This document shows positions 48,282-60,737 of a stretch of 64,000 bases of DNA, piece by piece. Under the pieces are notes generated by a model that was given only the letters and a program-made list of their open reading frames with translations, was not told where the DNA came from and made no database searches. The DNA is from Diplosphaera chodatii (Eukaryota; Chlorophyta; Trebouxiophyceae; Prasiolales; Stichococcaceae). Position 1 is the first letter of the stretch, and the number at the start of each line of letters is the position of its first letter. A program made the position numbers and the translations under genes. The stretch spans positions 1,736,001 through 1,800,000 of the forward strand of contig JAALGY010000041.1 in the NCBI GenBank assembly GCA_032358165.1, given 5' to 3'.

Positions 48282-51200
48282 ATGATCAAGCAGGCAGCTG
48301 AGGCGCATGACGAGGCGCAAGGTGCCGAGATAGCACCTGCGCTGGCTGAGGAGGCAGCTCCCGCAGCAGTCCCTGCTGAGCTGCCACCAGACATCCAGCA
48401 GGCGGCGGCGGAGGCAGCGGTTGCAGCGCTCGACGCAGGCGCGACCGCGGACGAGGCTATGGAGACCGCAGCCGAAACAGCTGCAGATGCGGTGGAAGTC
48501 GAGGCGGAGGAAGCTGCGGACGCTGCTGCGGAGGCTGCAGTAACAGAGGCGACACCCATGGAGCTTGATGCAGTCGACACCATTGATGAGACACCTGCCG
48601 CTGATGATACCCCCGGCGAAGCCCTTGTGCCGGAAACCAGAGCTGCAGCAGACCCCATCGCCGCAGATGCTGCTGGCGACCCCGCTGAAGGTGCTGCAGT
48701 GTCTGCAATGGATGGTGCAGCGAATGAGGCAGCAGCAGCAGACGCGCAGGCAGCCCAGCCTGCTGCTGCGCCTGCGGCCAAGCAGCAGGCGCAGCAGGAC
48801 GATGGCCCGCTGAGCGGCCAGCAGCAGATCGCCAAGAGGCCGCAGCCGCCAGAGGAGTGGGAGCTGATGGACATCCCAGAGGAGTGGCGGCCGCTGCCGT
48901 TGCTGAAGGTAGTTGCATTGTGACATGCCACTAGTCTGGAGGAAACCCTCCCAAAGCAGTTGTACAGCATGCTGGTGCCGCCATGTCACAGCACCTACAA
49001 GTCTTACTTGAGCTGTGCGCGAGCGGTACTTAACCTGTTCCGTTGCAGGTCAGCAAGATCCCAGAAGCCATGACAGAGAATGAGCTGCGCACCGTGCTGG
49101 AAGCGGCTGGTGTGGAAGCGCACTCTATCAGCTTTGAGGCGCCGGCACTGCATGTGAAGACAGCATATGTACGGCTGCCAGCGCCGCCGCTGCCTTGGTT
49201 GGCCAATGGTACGGCGGCAACTGGCAGTGGGACGGAAGCTGAGGCGAACAATGCCCAGCTGGCTTCGCAGGCCGAGGCCATTGATGCTGAGGAGGCTGTC
49301 CAGGATGCTGGCGGCATCAAAGTGGCAGGTAGGCGTCAAGGAATGCCAACTGTTGCTGCGGCATCACGCTGTGCTGTGCAGCTGGCGGGTAGGCACACGA
49401 GCAAGCATGCTGCTGTCTTGGCCACAACGAGACCTGTTAGATTACTGTAGACAGCTGGCGGGCTGACACATCACCATGCTGTTGGGATCAGGTGAGAGCG
49501 CCCAGTCGGACGGTGCCGCTGCAAGCGCAGATGCTGGCAATGCCGAGCCAGCACCGGCTGCTGAGGCAGCAGAAGGCGGTGACACGGCTGCAGCAGATGT
49601 AGCGCCAGCCGATGCTGATGCTGCCGTTAAAGGTGTCAGCGAGCCACAGCCCTCTGGGCAGGGCGGGACGCCGGTGAAGAATGGGCGTGGCGGTGCCAAT
49701 GGCCGCGAGCGCCGTCCCAAGGTCGATGTGCAGCGCATCGCAGAGGTGTGGCAGCTTCCAGACATCACTGCATGGGCATGCATATACTGCTTTCCTCTGG
49801 CAGGCAGCCTCTGCACCCACTGCATGTTCGCGATAGCTGCAGAGACGCGATGGCTTGCATGCTCGAACATGTTTCAATGCTCTAAATGCAGAATACAGTG
49901 AAGGCGCTCATCCGGGCCAAGCCCAACTGGGAGGGCAAGGAACTGGCATTCGATGCAACGCCACTTGCGACGCAGCTTTTTGTGGGCAATATCAGCAGGT
50001 GATGACGAGCAATGCTGGACATCGTTGCTGTCATACGCCAGTGTGATCCAGCAAATTGCACTGGCAATGCAACCTGGTAATTGTTTGTGTTTCATGTAAC
50101 CCTGCAGCGAGTGGGGCAGTGTGGATGCAATGCGGTCCGACCTTGCACAGTATGGCCCCATCGAGCGAGCCTTCATCGTGCACAATGCCACGGGCCACAG
50201 CAAGGTCAGCAGTGTGCCAAATGGAACAAAGCAGCACCATTTGCGATGGGAGCCTGCAATTGGACATGACCGGCAGATGTGCAGCTTGCATCAAAAAAGA
50301 CGGAAGTTGACGAGTGGCTGGCCACAATGCTGATGTGCTTTGTGCCTGCTTGACTGCAGGACTACGGCTTCGTAGACTTTGCACAGCCCTCAGCAGCAGT
50401 AGCAGCCAAAGCGGCGCTCGAGAAGCGGAGCAGCGGCAAGTTTGGCGGCCCCACTGTGACTGAGCCGGCCAAGCCGGCAGTCTCGCTGCGGAAAGCGACC
50501 ATGACGGTGGCAGAAAAGAAGGAGCAGGAGCGGAAGGAGGAAGAAGCAAAGGCCACAGCCACTGTGTTGGATGCGGGTGGCGACGCTGCTGTCCCTGCTG
50601 CACCTGACGCCGCAGCCCCAAACGGCAGCGCCACGACTCTGGCAGCCGATGACCCCGCAGCCGCTGCCATCGCTGAGCCAGACTCCGAGGCAGCCCAGCC
50701 TGCGAATGGCACTGCTGGTGCCGCTGGCGCTGCGAACGGTGCCAGCGGTGCAGCGCAGGCCGCAGGCCCATCTGCGGATGCTGCCGCAGCCACCGCAACA
50801 GCAGACGTGAAGTCTGTGCAGAGGCCGCACGGCCAAGTCAAGCTGCTGCAGGTGGGCTTGGCCAGCAGTCTGGTGCCTTGTTCCCGCGGTGAACTGCACA
50901 TGCACAATGGCAAGTAGGTACCTGCGCCGCTATGTTTACAGTTGTGTGGTTGCATGCAGGTGGAGTGGGCAGCACCGCGGTCTGTTCCACCACTCTTCAG
51001 TCGCATCCTGTACGTCGGCAACCTACGGCCGGTGCGTGCATGTGCAGCCATGTATTGGTCAGCAGGCCATTGCTGAGGTCTGCAGCGCACTATCAGTGGT
51101 GCCCTTTCTCGCTTGCTGGTGGACGTCAGAGTTGGCACAAATCCCAAAGTGCCTATTTGCAGGCCAGCCGGGACAGCGGGTTGCTGAAGGGGTACTTCCA

Positions 51201-54200
51201 TCAGTTTGGTCGCGTGCGTGATGTCCACCTACAGAAGGACAAGGTCACCTATGCCAGCAAGAACTTCGCCTTCATCACCTTTGCACACTCCCTGGATGCT
51301 GACAAGTATGCCGCCGCCCGTCAGCTGCATACTTTGCTTCCTCTTCCGATGTCTCTCGGGCATTTCGCAGGCTCCTCTAGTGTAGTGACTACACTAGAGG
51401 TAGTCAATGACGAGCATGCTAAGTCATGTGGATTCCTACCCTTTTGCTCGATGGTTCTGCTCGATGCCAGCAGCAGCCAACTCTTCATGCACTGGCGTCG
51501 TTGCTGCTGCTTGCAACGACTGCTGAGTGCCAAGTCTTGTGTGCAAACAGGGCTTACAGGGCGCTGGAGGGGCCAGAGGACTCCAAGCTTGGGCCAGTGC
51601 TGGTGTCTCTGGCCAACCCCCTGAAGCAGGTGCCCGTCCCAACCCCAAATATCAGGTTTTGGATGTAGCACCCGACAGAGACGACCATGCATCGACAGCA
51701 ACGCGTCTGGCAGTGGGAAGGCCCCGCGGAACATGCTTTGATGTGTGCGCACCCTGAGAGCAGGACGAGCGCAAGTCGCGGCTGGAGCGGGAGGCCGAGG
51801 TCCGCGGCGAGGCGCCCAACGCCAAGCGCGGGCGCCGCGACCGGGCGGGCATCGGCGGGGGAGCGCCCCCGGAGCGGCCCCGCCTGTGGGGCCCTGACGC
51901 GGGCCGAGGTGGGGCGCCTCACCACATGCACCCTCCAGCGCAGCAATGCTCAGCACACTGCCCTGCTGCGTGCACCACCTGTATTGGCGGTTTCCTGCCT
52001 GCACAATGTGGCGTTGGTGCTGATGCATGATGTGCATGTGACGTTCCCTGTTGTCGCCACTGGCAGGCCGCGGCCCGCCTAGTGGCCGAGGTGGACCGCC
52101 CGGCACGTTCGTCGGCGCCGGGGGCCGAGGCATGGTGTCCCTGGCGGCGGGCCGCATGGGCATGGGCGGCCGCGGCAGCCCCGGCCCGGGGTACAGCCCG
52201 GCAGGAGGGATGGGCGGTGGCCGGGGCGGCTTCGCTGGTCCTCCGCGGGCCATGATGCCCCCCAATGCAGGTCAGATGTGCATATGTGGCCGTTGGGAAT
52301 CAAGCGGCGGACCATGTTGTCACGTCACCGTGGATGGTTGCTGAGGGAAATGCTCTGTCATTATCTTGCAACAGAAACACAGCGCATGTCAGCATTCAGC
52401 GCTGCACATTCCTCTGCGCAGGTGGCCGCACAATGCCGATGGGCGGCCGGGGCGGCTACAGGGCGCCCGGTGTTTATGGCGGTGCCGGCGTCAGCATGGG
52501 CGGCTACCCGGGCGGGGGCCGTGGTCAGCCGCCGCCGCCGCAGGGCATCCGCCCCAACTACCCAGTACGGGCTTGACCCCATGCTGCAAGCAGAGCGACA
52601 CCTCACCAACCTCGCGCAGTCGGCTGCCCCTTCTTCGCCATTCAAAGTTGGACAGCATCGAGGTATACAGCGTGGTCTCGCAGGTGCAAGGCGCTGGGCG
52701 CATGATGGGCGGCAGGCCGATGGGCAGGCCGCAGCAGAACTATGGCCTCCAGGCACAGCAGGTGAGCCACGCCTCATATTCGATGGCGCCAGCGCTGCCG
52801 GCCTTTGGCATGCAGAAGTCGGGTGGGCCATGCGTGCAGGAGGGTTGCTGGGTGCAACAATGCTGCCTCACTAATCACTGCAGGATGCGATGGCAGCTCA
52901 GCTGGCAGCCGCGCAGCGTGCAGCGCAGCAGGCCGCGGCCGAGGCCGCGCGCTACCAGCAGGAGGCCGCCGCCGCCGCCCGACGGGTGTGCAGGCCGCCT
53001 GCAGCGCTGCAATTCACTCTCCAACCCCGTATTGAATTCTGTGTGCAGCATCTCGTCAAGAGGTGGAGCAACCGCTGTGTCATGTGAGCAGCAGAGTGGA
53101 TGTTCAGTGCAGCTATGGGATGTGCATGCAGGCTGCGGCGGAAGCGGAGGCACGTCGGAAGGCAGAGGAGGAGGCCCGCGCCGCGAGGGCCGCCGCAGCC
53201 CAGCGCGCCGCCGCTGCACAGCAGCAGCAGCATCAACAGCAGCAGCAGCATCAGCAGCAGCAGCAGGTGGCCTCACATCCCTACGCTTTCTCTTCCTGTG
53301 CTTGACATGGGCATGCCATGTGCAACTTGATGCACTTCTTCTGAGCAGTCCATGCTTCAGAGGCGCCGCGAGAATAGCGCTCCACGGGGTGCGAGGCAGC
53401 ATGTACCATTTTGCACATGCAGTATGCCAGAGGCAGCAGCTACGACTACAGCACCGGTGTGCCTACTGCGCCGCTCTACAACCGGGGACAGGAAACCGCT
53501 GGCTACGGCAGCAGCGCCACCGCTTCTGGCTATGGCGCCCAGGTAGGCAACCAGAGCAGCTGCCAACCTGAGCGGAGCCGGAGCATCTACATGCAGGGAC
53601 TCAATGGCCATCATCCTTTATAATTCATAATGTGAATGTGCAGGGAGCTGCCAGCAATGCCAGCCAGTCGGGATATCCCGCGCAGTCAGGCTACCCAGCA
53701 AGCAGCAGCGCGCTGGCATCGGCCTACACTGGCGGCGGCGGAGGCGGCGCAGCAGCGTACCCCGCCCCGACGCCGGGGTACAGCACCTCCCAACAGCCCT
53801 CTGGGTACGGCGGACAGCAAGCAGCAGCATATGGGTCGACAGCGCAGCAGGCGTCTCCTTATGGGTCGGCGCAGCAGGCGTCTCCCTACGGGTCGACAGC
53901 GCAGCAGGCATCACCCTATGGGTCCACAGCGCAGCAGGCGTCACCCTATGGGTCCACGGCGCAGCAGGCATCTGCGTATGCGACTGTTGGCCACCAGGCT
54001 GCATCCGGCACCCCAGCGCAGCAGTCGGGGTATGGCACCGCTGGGCAGCAGGCCGGCTACACTGCCACAGGGCAGCACACGGGGTACAGCACCGCAGGAC
54101 AGCAGCCTGGATACAGTGCTGCTGGGCAGCAGTCGGCCTACAGTGCCTATGGACAACAGTCGGGCTATGACGCAAGCGCATACGGTGCCGCTGGTGGCGG

Positions 54201-55273
54201 CGGCTACAGCAGCCAGCAGAGTGGATATGGAGGCACAGCTGTTCCCAGCCATGGCCAGCAGGGCACTGCAGGCCAGCCCAACACTGCCGGTTACGGACAG
54301 GTGACGCTCAACATGTCTCTTGTGCGTGCCCACACACCACAAAAGCGCAAGCTGCACGTGCTATGCCCGCATGCTGATGCTACTGCAAGGCCTGGCCAGC
54401 GTCTGTGGCGCATGAGCAGGCTTCTCAGTCTCGTGTTGCAAGGTGCTCATCATGGCAGCCTGGTCTCGCTGCAGGCTGCGCAGCAGGCGTACTCGTCGCA
54501 GCAGGGCGCTGGGTATGGCGGCCAGCAGCAGGCCAGCTACAGCGCACAGGCTAGCTACGGCGCTGCTCCGTCACCGTACGGTGCCGCTGCCCCTGCCGCA
54601 TCTGCTGGATATGGCACCCAAGGTCAGGCTGCAGGTGACTCCATGACGAGAGTGCAGCTGACGACATGTAAGTCGCGCAGGGCTGGCGATGCTGTCGGTT
54701 GCACACATCAAGGACCGCAGCCTGCACTCATGGGCCACTCATGGTGCCATAGGCTTGCATCTTGCCAGACTGGAAGTGACAGCAGGATGTGGCTGAGCAT
54801 CGTGCACAAACCCTACGACGTCTGGTACACCAGTGGCTTTGACAGCTGGCAGTGCTGTCCGACATCATAGGCTACGCCGATGCTTACGGAGGCGCAGGCG
54901 GCTTTGCCGCCGGCCAGAAGCGCACCTATGAGGACACGCAGGCCGGCTACCAGCAGGTGTGTGCTGGGCGTCACATTCGGCTTCCATGCTCTGATGGACG
55001 CTGTGCCTGAAAATGGGCATTGGTGGCAGGAAGACGTGTCCTTCAGCGTCAGACGGTTCCTGATACGACACTGGTTGCTGCAGGCCCAGGCCAACCCAAG
55101 CTACGGGGCATATGGCGCTCCAGCTGGTGACATTCTCTCCAAATACCGTTTCTCGCTGTGTGCCCGAGCTTGCACATCAACCACAGCTGGTGCCTAGGGA
55201 CACGTCAGCAAGGCGCGCCAACAACGTACTGATCGTCATCGCAGGCTTCAAGCGTTCACGCTCAGACTACTGA
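48282..55273 (+). CDS. hnRNP Q/R-like RNA-binding protein with two RRMs and FUS-like repeat tail
   Basis: A long acidic Ala/Glu-rich N-terminal exon (48282-48909; an in-frame ATG also at 48246) ends EWELMDIPEEWRPLPLLK. In-phase exons follow: 49048-49328, 49492-49745, 49892-49998, 50108-50204, 50360-50851, 50960-51031, then one from 51163. RRM1 has LFVGNISS and DYGFVDFAQPSAAVAAKAAL. RRM2 is split by an intron after RILYVGNLRP and continues LLKGYFHQFGRVRDVHLQKD and KNFAFITFAHSLDADKYAA, then LGPVLVSLANPLKQ. VEWA before RRM2 and the basic DERKSRLEREAE segment after it resemble hnRNP Q/R. Then come GGRG/RGG-type exons, an Ala/Arg coiled coil with poly-Gln, a Tyr/Gly/Gln/Ser repeat region, and a final FKRSRSDY (R-x-x-D-Y, reminiscent of a C-terminal nuclear-import tag). 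Expected in the nucleus and RNP granules. Several 3' exons are approximate. Confidence 0.82.
51374..51400. repeat. Perfect 13-bp inverted repeat with 1-base centre, in an intron
   Basis: CCTCTAGTGTAGT at 51374-51386 is followed by one G and by its exact reverse complement at 51388-51400. It lies in the intron following the second half of RRM2 in the hnRNP gene. Confidence 0.85.
53221..53266 (+). repeat. CAG-rich poly-Gln/His tract
   Basis: A CAG/CAT run encodes Gln stretches broken by single His residues at the end of an Ala/Arg-rich coiled-coil exon of the hnRNP gene. Confidence 0.8.
53830..53976 (+). repeat. Tandem 30-bp coding repeat (YGSTAQQASP units)
   Basis: Five consecutive units of 30 bases (one of 27, lacking one codon) encode YGSTAQQASP-type decapeptides inside the Tyr/Gly/Gln-rich tail of the hnRNP. 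More diverged units with GY or YS every 8-10 residues continue to about 54300 and again from 54478. Confidence 0.85.
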
Positions 55274-57147
55274 GCTGCGGCCGCTGCCGGCAGCCAACCA
55301 TCACACCGTGCTGGGCGCCATGTGATGGCGGCGCCCGCACTCTGCCAAGTGGTGCCCCGCCTCACACGACTGAATCAAGCATCAGCAGGTGAGACCCGGC
55401 ACCATTAGACAGGGCATCAGGAGGGGCACATGGTGCCAGATGCGGGCTCTCGTTGGCGGTGCAGTGCCCTCGGATAACACCTTCAGCAAGGACAGTCAAT
55501 TTTGGCAAAGAGGCGGTGCATCTGGCGAGATGTGGATGGTGGTGTCATTGACAGCATTGATAGAAGCCTGCAGCCAGCACTTGCTGGCAACAGCGAACGG
55601 CTGGAACATGGTGGTCTCAGCTATCGCCGATGGAAGGGAGTGGCACTTGCCGGTCTTGCTAGAATGCTGGCAGAACGGTGTGTCCCACTGGGCTCAGGTT
55701 GATTGTACAGCTGTTCCAACATACATACTGCTGGTGGCTCAGCTGCCCAGGAAACACCCGGGACGTCAACAGTGTGGGTTTTTGCTGGGCAAAACACCTT
55801 GCAGTTCGAGGTTCGCATGACCCGCCTGTCGATCCTGTTTGCAAGCCTGTTTCCAGCAGGGCTGGGGGTGTGCAACCTCAAGTCACATGCTACTGAAGGC
55901 ATTGTGTTGGGCAGTCCACTTCTCATTCTGCAATGGGAGGCGCAGTTATTTACATGCTCGCAGCATCTTTTTTAGCGAGCAAACCTAGCTCAGCGTCAAA
56001 AGACCTCTAGCATTCACCTTCTGATCACACCAGCTGCACGACTGAAGGTGCCGCGATCCATCTGGCTGGCTCACGGCCAAATTTTAGGCATGTGGCAGTA
56101 CCCCTGTGTGAGGGTTACTGCGCCACGGTTAACACACACCAGGCGCAGCTGTTTCAGGCAACAACACATGTGCACGGTGATGGGTGTCCAAGGCCAGCAG
56201 AGCATGATGTAGAGTGACACACATACATGACGCCAGGTGCCAGATAAATCAGCACCCCATGTCTCTCTTCTCGACTCAAGTTTGCAGCCAGGTACTCAGG
56301 GCATTCGCATCAGCAAGATCGGATGTCCATCTCAGCACATCTAATAAGCATCATCAGCTGCAGGTCAACTACGAACAGCAACCGCTGGTGAAGCTTTATC
56401 CTCCGCTGACAACTGTGAGCCACAACCGGCTGAGGTCCCCAACTGCTGGCCAGGCTGTCAGTCACCTCATGACAGGTGGGGGGTTCAGCCGCGTGTTGCA
56501 GCATGCGTGGGCACACAATGTCACCATCCATACAAGTGCCATGGTTGTATCATGGTGTACCTACTTGTGTCTGCCTGCCCTGCATAGGTGAACACCCAGA
56601 GCCCAGAACCGGGATGGCGCACGGTGCAGCCTAGATGTTGCCAGCAGGGCTGCAGATCTTGGACAGCCAGCATCGCTACAGCATGCAAGCAGCAGAGCCA
56701 CACCGCCGGTCCTGCCACACCAGCCGGAGTCTTGATAACACGGAGGGGCCTAGCTAGGGGCCTCTGTCCACCTGTGCATACTGCTTGGGGGAGTGCCTGG
56801 GCTGGTGGGTAGCTTGCTGTGCATATACGCTCCAGCCCGTTTCTTTGACGCATTTGGCTCGGCACCATGCCATTCCTTTTGCGTACTTGTGCACGTGGAC
56901 GCTCATCAGTCCCTTTTCTACTGCTCCCACGGAATGTAGGGAATGTCTATGTGGGTACATGCATGCTGGGTCATCATCCGCTGCCGCCAGTTTGGAACAG
57001 GACGGACACTGCCTATGGAAGCAGAGGAAGGAGATTATGGACTCTTGTTGGTTCACGGGGCCACAGTAGTGCTCAACATGCAACACATGCGTGTGCAAGC
57101 GTCCTGAAACAGACGCAGCTTCGAGTGATACAGCCGCTTACTGGCCA
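55274..57147. other. Intergenic region, no gene seen
   Basis: This 1.9 kb lies between the hnRNP stop and the MMACHC start, both on the plus strand. It should hold the hnRNP 3' UTR and the MMACHC promoter. Open frames on both strands have no family features. Confidence 0.4.
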
Positions 57148-60100
57148 ATGGCAGGCGCCATGGTGGCGAACCCTTCTGCTGTCCGAGTGAGCAATCTGAC
57201 CCAACAGATCGAGGCAGGCAGCGGACCAGCGGCGGGATGCGCCACGGCCACTGCCAGGCATCAGAACGGCGCGCGTCCAGCGCCCCGCTCCGATCTGGCA
57301 GCGTCGTACGCGCGGTGCCTGGCGGAGTCCCTGTCGGTTTTCGGGCTCGACATATGCCAGCCGCTCAACCTGTCGTGGTACGGCCCGGCAGACGCCCTTC
57401 CCTCTCTTGCTGCTCCATGTTGCAGCGCCTGCTCAAGGAGTTCGAAACGCGAGATAGGCCCAGGGCTGCGCTGAACCTGCCAACTCACTGCACCTCGAGA
57501 CCTTGCCCAGAGGCCATGCTGTCCGCTTCAGCCGTGAACAGTTGCAGCGCAGTCATGCTCTTGCATCTGAATCGCAATTGCAAGCAGACCCCACGGCAGG
57601 ACGGTATGCGACATTGGGAGTTGCCCAGTAGCACCGGACCGGGTGGGCGGGTGGCACGTGCGCGGCACTTCGATCGCTGCGCTGCCTTTCAGCCCGCCAG
57701 ATGGCCTCAGCTGGCGTGCGTGAGCTGCAATAACAATGATTCGACGGTCTAGGCCCCGCGCCGTTGCCGGTGCGAGCCACCAACTGCCCGAGTACCAGGT
57801 CCTCGCGGTCGAGGTCATTGCCGGGACAACAAGCGGCGAAGCGCGTTGGGTGTTTGCAGGTGGTCTCGAGCTAGACGTAGACCCGTGCTTCACCGGTCAC
57901 GAAACCTAGTATGGCCTCGTTGGGTGGCACACCCGCTGCATTGCAGTGCATGGTGCACCGCTTGCTGTGGCTGAAGTGTGACACTTGGTGACGTGCAGGT
58001 ATAACGATGCTGTGCCAAAGGACACGGGAGCGCGGATACCGGTGCAGGGCGCAGCAGGTGGGATGCAGGCCATTGGATAAATACTGGCTGCCCTGTTGTG
58101 CTGCCCGCGGCTCGTAGACGCAGCTCTTCATCATGGCTGTAACTGACCCGCAGGTGCCAACACAGCAGCGCTGCTCATCGGCAACACAAAGCAGATCTGG
58201 GAGCATTTCCTCACGGCGTGCTCATTTCATCAGGTCAGCACCTACATGTTCATTATATGACGATGAGCGTGACCATGTCCCTCGTTGACTGGGGAGTAGT
58301 GCATCGGTAGTAACACTCGAGCACATAGGGCGCCGCTTGATTCATGCAGGAGCTGATGGATATGAAGCATCCGCTGGACACCTATGTCGAGCGGTCTGTG
58401 GAGGCGGTGTTGCAGGAGGTGTTGCCAGGGTGGGTGGAATGCGGACCAAGATGAGATGTAGACCGCATGGTCTCATGATCATTCCTGCACACAGCATCCG
58501 GACACAGGTTCATAAGCTAGAAAGCGTCTACGGTCAGTGATGGCGTGACAGTGCTTGCCCTGCTTGCCACAGGCTGAAGTGCCGCTGCTTCTTTGGGCAC
58601 CAGCAGCTGCCGGGCGGCAGCTTTGTTGCGCTCCAGCGCTGTGCTCAGGTGCTGCAGCAGTTGCCTCCCGTGACAACGATCGTCCAATCATAGTGCATGC
58701 AGCATGCATCTGATCATCACTGGTTGCTGCATGATGCGTTTGATCATCACTGGTTGCTGCATGAAGTTGCCTGTCTACACAATCACGAGACGCAACAAGG
58801 ATGGGCACACAATGCATTTGCAGGCTGCTGGACTCGCGCACTTGGACGAGGCGTCACACCTGTGCCTGCACCCCAAGTATGGGCCCTGGTTCAGCCTGCG
58901 TGCTCTGCTGGTGTTTGACGACATCCCGTACCACGGTGAGCTCTGTCATCAAAGCAGCAGTCCACGTGCTGTCACATGCTGTCACCTGGGCAGTCGAAAC
59001 CTCACGATACAACAGTGTCCGAGCGGGCCCTGCCGTCTGTTCATCCCTAATGCTCGGTATCGATGCCCCATTGGACAGGCGCCAAGCCAGCGGAGCTCCC
59101 AAACCCGCTGGACCCCAGCACGCAGCGCTACATCAGGCTCGCTGTCGCCAGCGCCATGCGCGGCTCCTGCAGCGACCTGTCAGGTGCTTCCTTCACCATG
59201 GACTTCACTGTCTTGCCCTGGCAACACATCTTGTGTGCTATATCCCCTGGATCAGTAATGGCTGCGGCAATCAACCTGCTGCTCACGCTCGTTCAGCGTG
59301 TTGGCTGCAGTGGCGATGGACGGTGAGGGCCGCGACAGCCGCGAGAACAGCAGCAGCCCGCCGGACAGCAGCAACTTCACAAAGCAGATGGGCAGCCAGC
59401 GCATTCCTGCCGCCGCCGAAGTGCGCACGCAGTGGAAGAAATGGGTGCGCCGTACAGCCTCAACCTGCTGATTTGCATCCAACGCACATGTCCTCCTGGC
59501 CATTGAGAGAGAGAAATTTTCCCTTTGAGCAGGGGCATTTGATGTCCTTTGTTGCCTTTTCGTGACACCCCCCCAATATCAACCTTAGACCCTGGGCAGA
59601 GCCACCAGGAGGTTCAACCGTCAGGAGGTTGACGCCTGGAACGATGCGCGCGTGCAGGTCGCGATCAGGGACGCACCCTGCGCGGGGCACCCCTGGCGCT
59701 ACAGCAAGCACCAGCTCACGTACCACTACACGGGCGACCGCGACATCCTGCGCCGCCTGGTCGCCTTCTCCAGCTCCCCCAAGGACGCACCCGAGGTAGG
59801 TCTCCACTGCTGTGCCAAAATGATGATTGGTTCACATGCTGACGGGCGTACCAGTTGCTGACTCCTCCTCAGCTGCCGTCCTGAAGGGGATTGGCTGCTC
59901 CGCTGCACCGCAGCCTCTTGTTCACCTGCCTTCTAGGCCGCACCGTCGTGTTTCTGCTGAGCTCCGGCTGATTGCGCCGCTCCCCTCCCCTCTGCAGCGG
60001 CTAGCGGTGGAGCTGGAGCTGCCGCTGGCGGCCGCCCGCCGCCGCTCCCGCGAGCGCAGCCGCAGCAGCAGCGGCGAGCTGCCCTTGCCGCCGCCCGGCG

Positions 60101-60411
60101 ACGCCGTGTCCCGCTGGACGGCGTACTCGGCGCAGGCCCAGGGCAGCGGCCACGCCGACGGCCGCCCCAGCGACGGCCAGCCTGGCGGTGCGCCAGCTCC
60201 CGTCCCAGCGGACGGTGGCGGCGGCGCTGGCGGCATGCAGGTGGGCAGCTACTCGCCGTCGCGGCGCAGGCCGCCGCCCGGGCTGCGGGGCGTGGCGGAG
60301 GACGAGGAGGCGCCCGGCGACGGCGAGGAGGATGCCCCGCAGCGGCCGCGCCTGGGCCGCGACAGCATGGGCTCCAGCTCTGGTGATCCGGACGGCGGCG
60401 ATGCAATCTAG
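57148..60411 (+). CDS. MMACHC-like (CblC) cobalamin-processing protein with long C-terminal extension
   Basis: Ten exons close in phase to 498 aa: 57148-57377, 57999-58057, 58154-58233, 58350-58429, 58573-58648, 58824-58935, 59079-59183, 59311-59444, 59589-59795, 59998-60411. MMACHC-type blocks run in order: SVFGLDICQPLNLSWYNDAV, AALLIGNTKQIWEHFL, MKHPLDTYVERSVEAVL, CRCFFGHQQLPGGSFVALQR, AAGLAHLDEASHLCLHPKYG, PWFSLRALLVFDDIP. In animals MMACHC removes the upper ligand from imported vitamin B12 and hands it on toward methylcobalamin and adenosylcobalamin synthesis. That the alga uses B12 is inferred. After about residue 270 come a segment ATRRFNRQEVDAWNDARVQV to YHYTGDRDILRRLV that I cannot assign, and a disordered tail rich in RRRSRERSRSSS, Gly and Pro. 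An in-frame ATG at 57091 is an alternative start. Confidence 0.88.
58711..58764. repeat. Direct repeat, two 24-bp copies, in an MMACHC intron
   Basis: TGATCATCACTGGTTGCTGC plus four further matching bases occurs at 58711-58734 and again at 58741-58764, a 30-base period. It lies in the intron before the exon that starts at 58824. Confidence 0.85.
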
Positions 60412-60737
60412 TGTTACAGCCTGCTGCACCTGAGGTGCATGCAGTCTGCAGCAGGACATATCGTAGGTGCAGCATTGCAGTGAGGCAGCGTTCGTTGTCG
60501 AATTGGCTTGACACACCAGGTTGATTGTACAGCAGCAGGACAAGGGTTGTGAGTTCAGGCAGAGAAGGAATGCAAGTGGCGCTGCTTGTTGCAACATGGG
60601 GCTGTGCTCAACATCCGGACTGGCTTCATGTCTTGGCTTTATGTCTTTGGAACAAGTTTTGGCAGCTTGCATACGGTACGCTGTGCTCAATATCCGGATT
60701 GGCTTTCTTCACTCTGTGCTTGCTATCGACTGTAACG
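60412..60737. other. Convergent intergenic region, no gene seen
   Basis: This 326-base gap holds the 3' ends of MMACHC and of the minus-strand Lys/Arg-rich gene. No coding feature was seen. Confidence 0.45.

Noticed and set aside
48224..48989. Minus-strand open frames of about 245 residues opposite the Ala/Glu-rich hnRNP exon
   Set aside because: These are composition shadows; the plus frame joins in phase to the RRM exons.
53618..54181. Minus-strand open frame opposite the YGQ repeat region
   Set aside because: It is a repeat-derived shadow with Gln/Arg/Pro runs; the plus-strand frame has the coherent Tyr/Gly repeat and the downstream in-phase exons.
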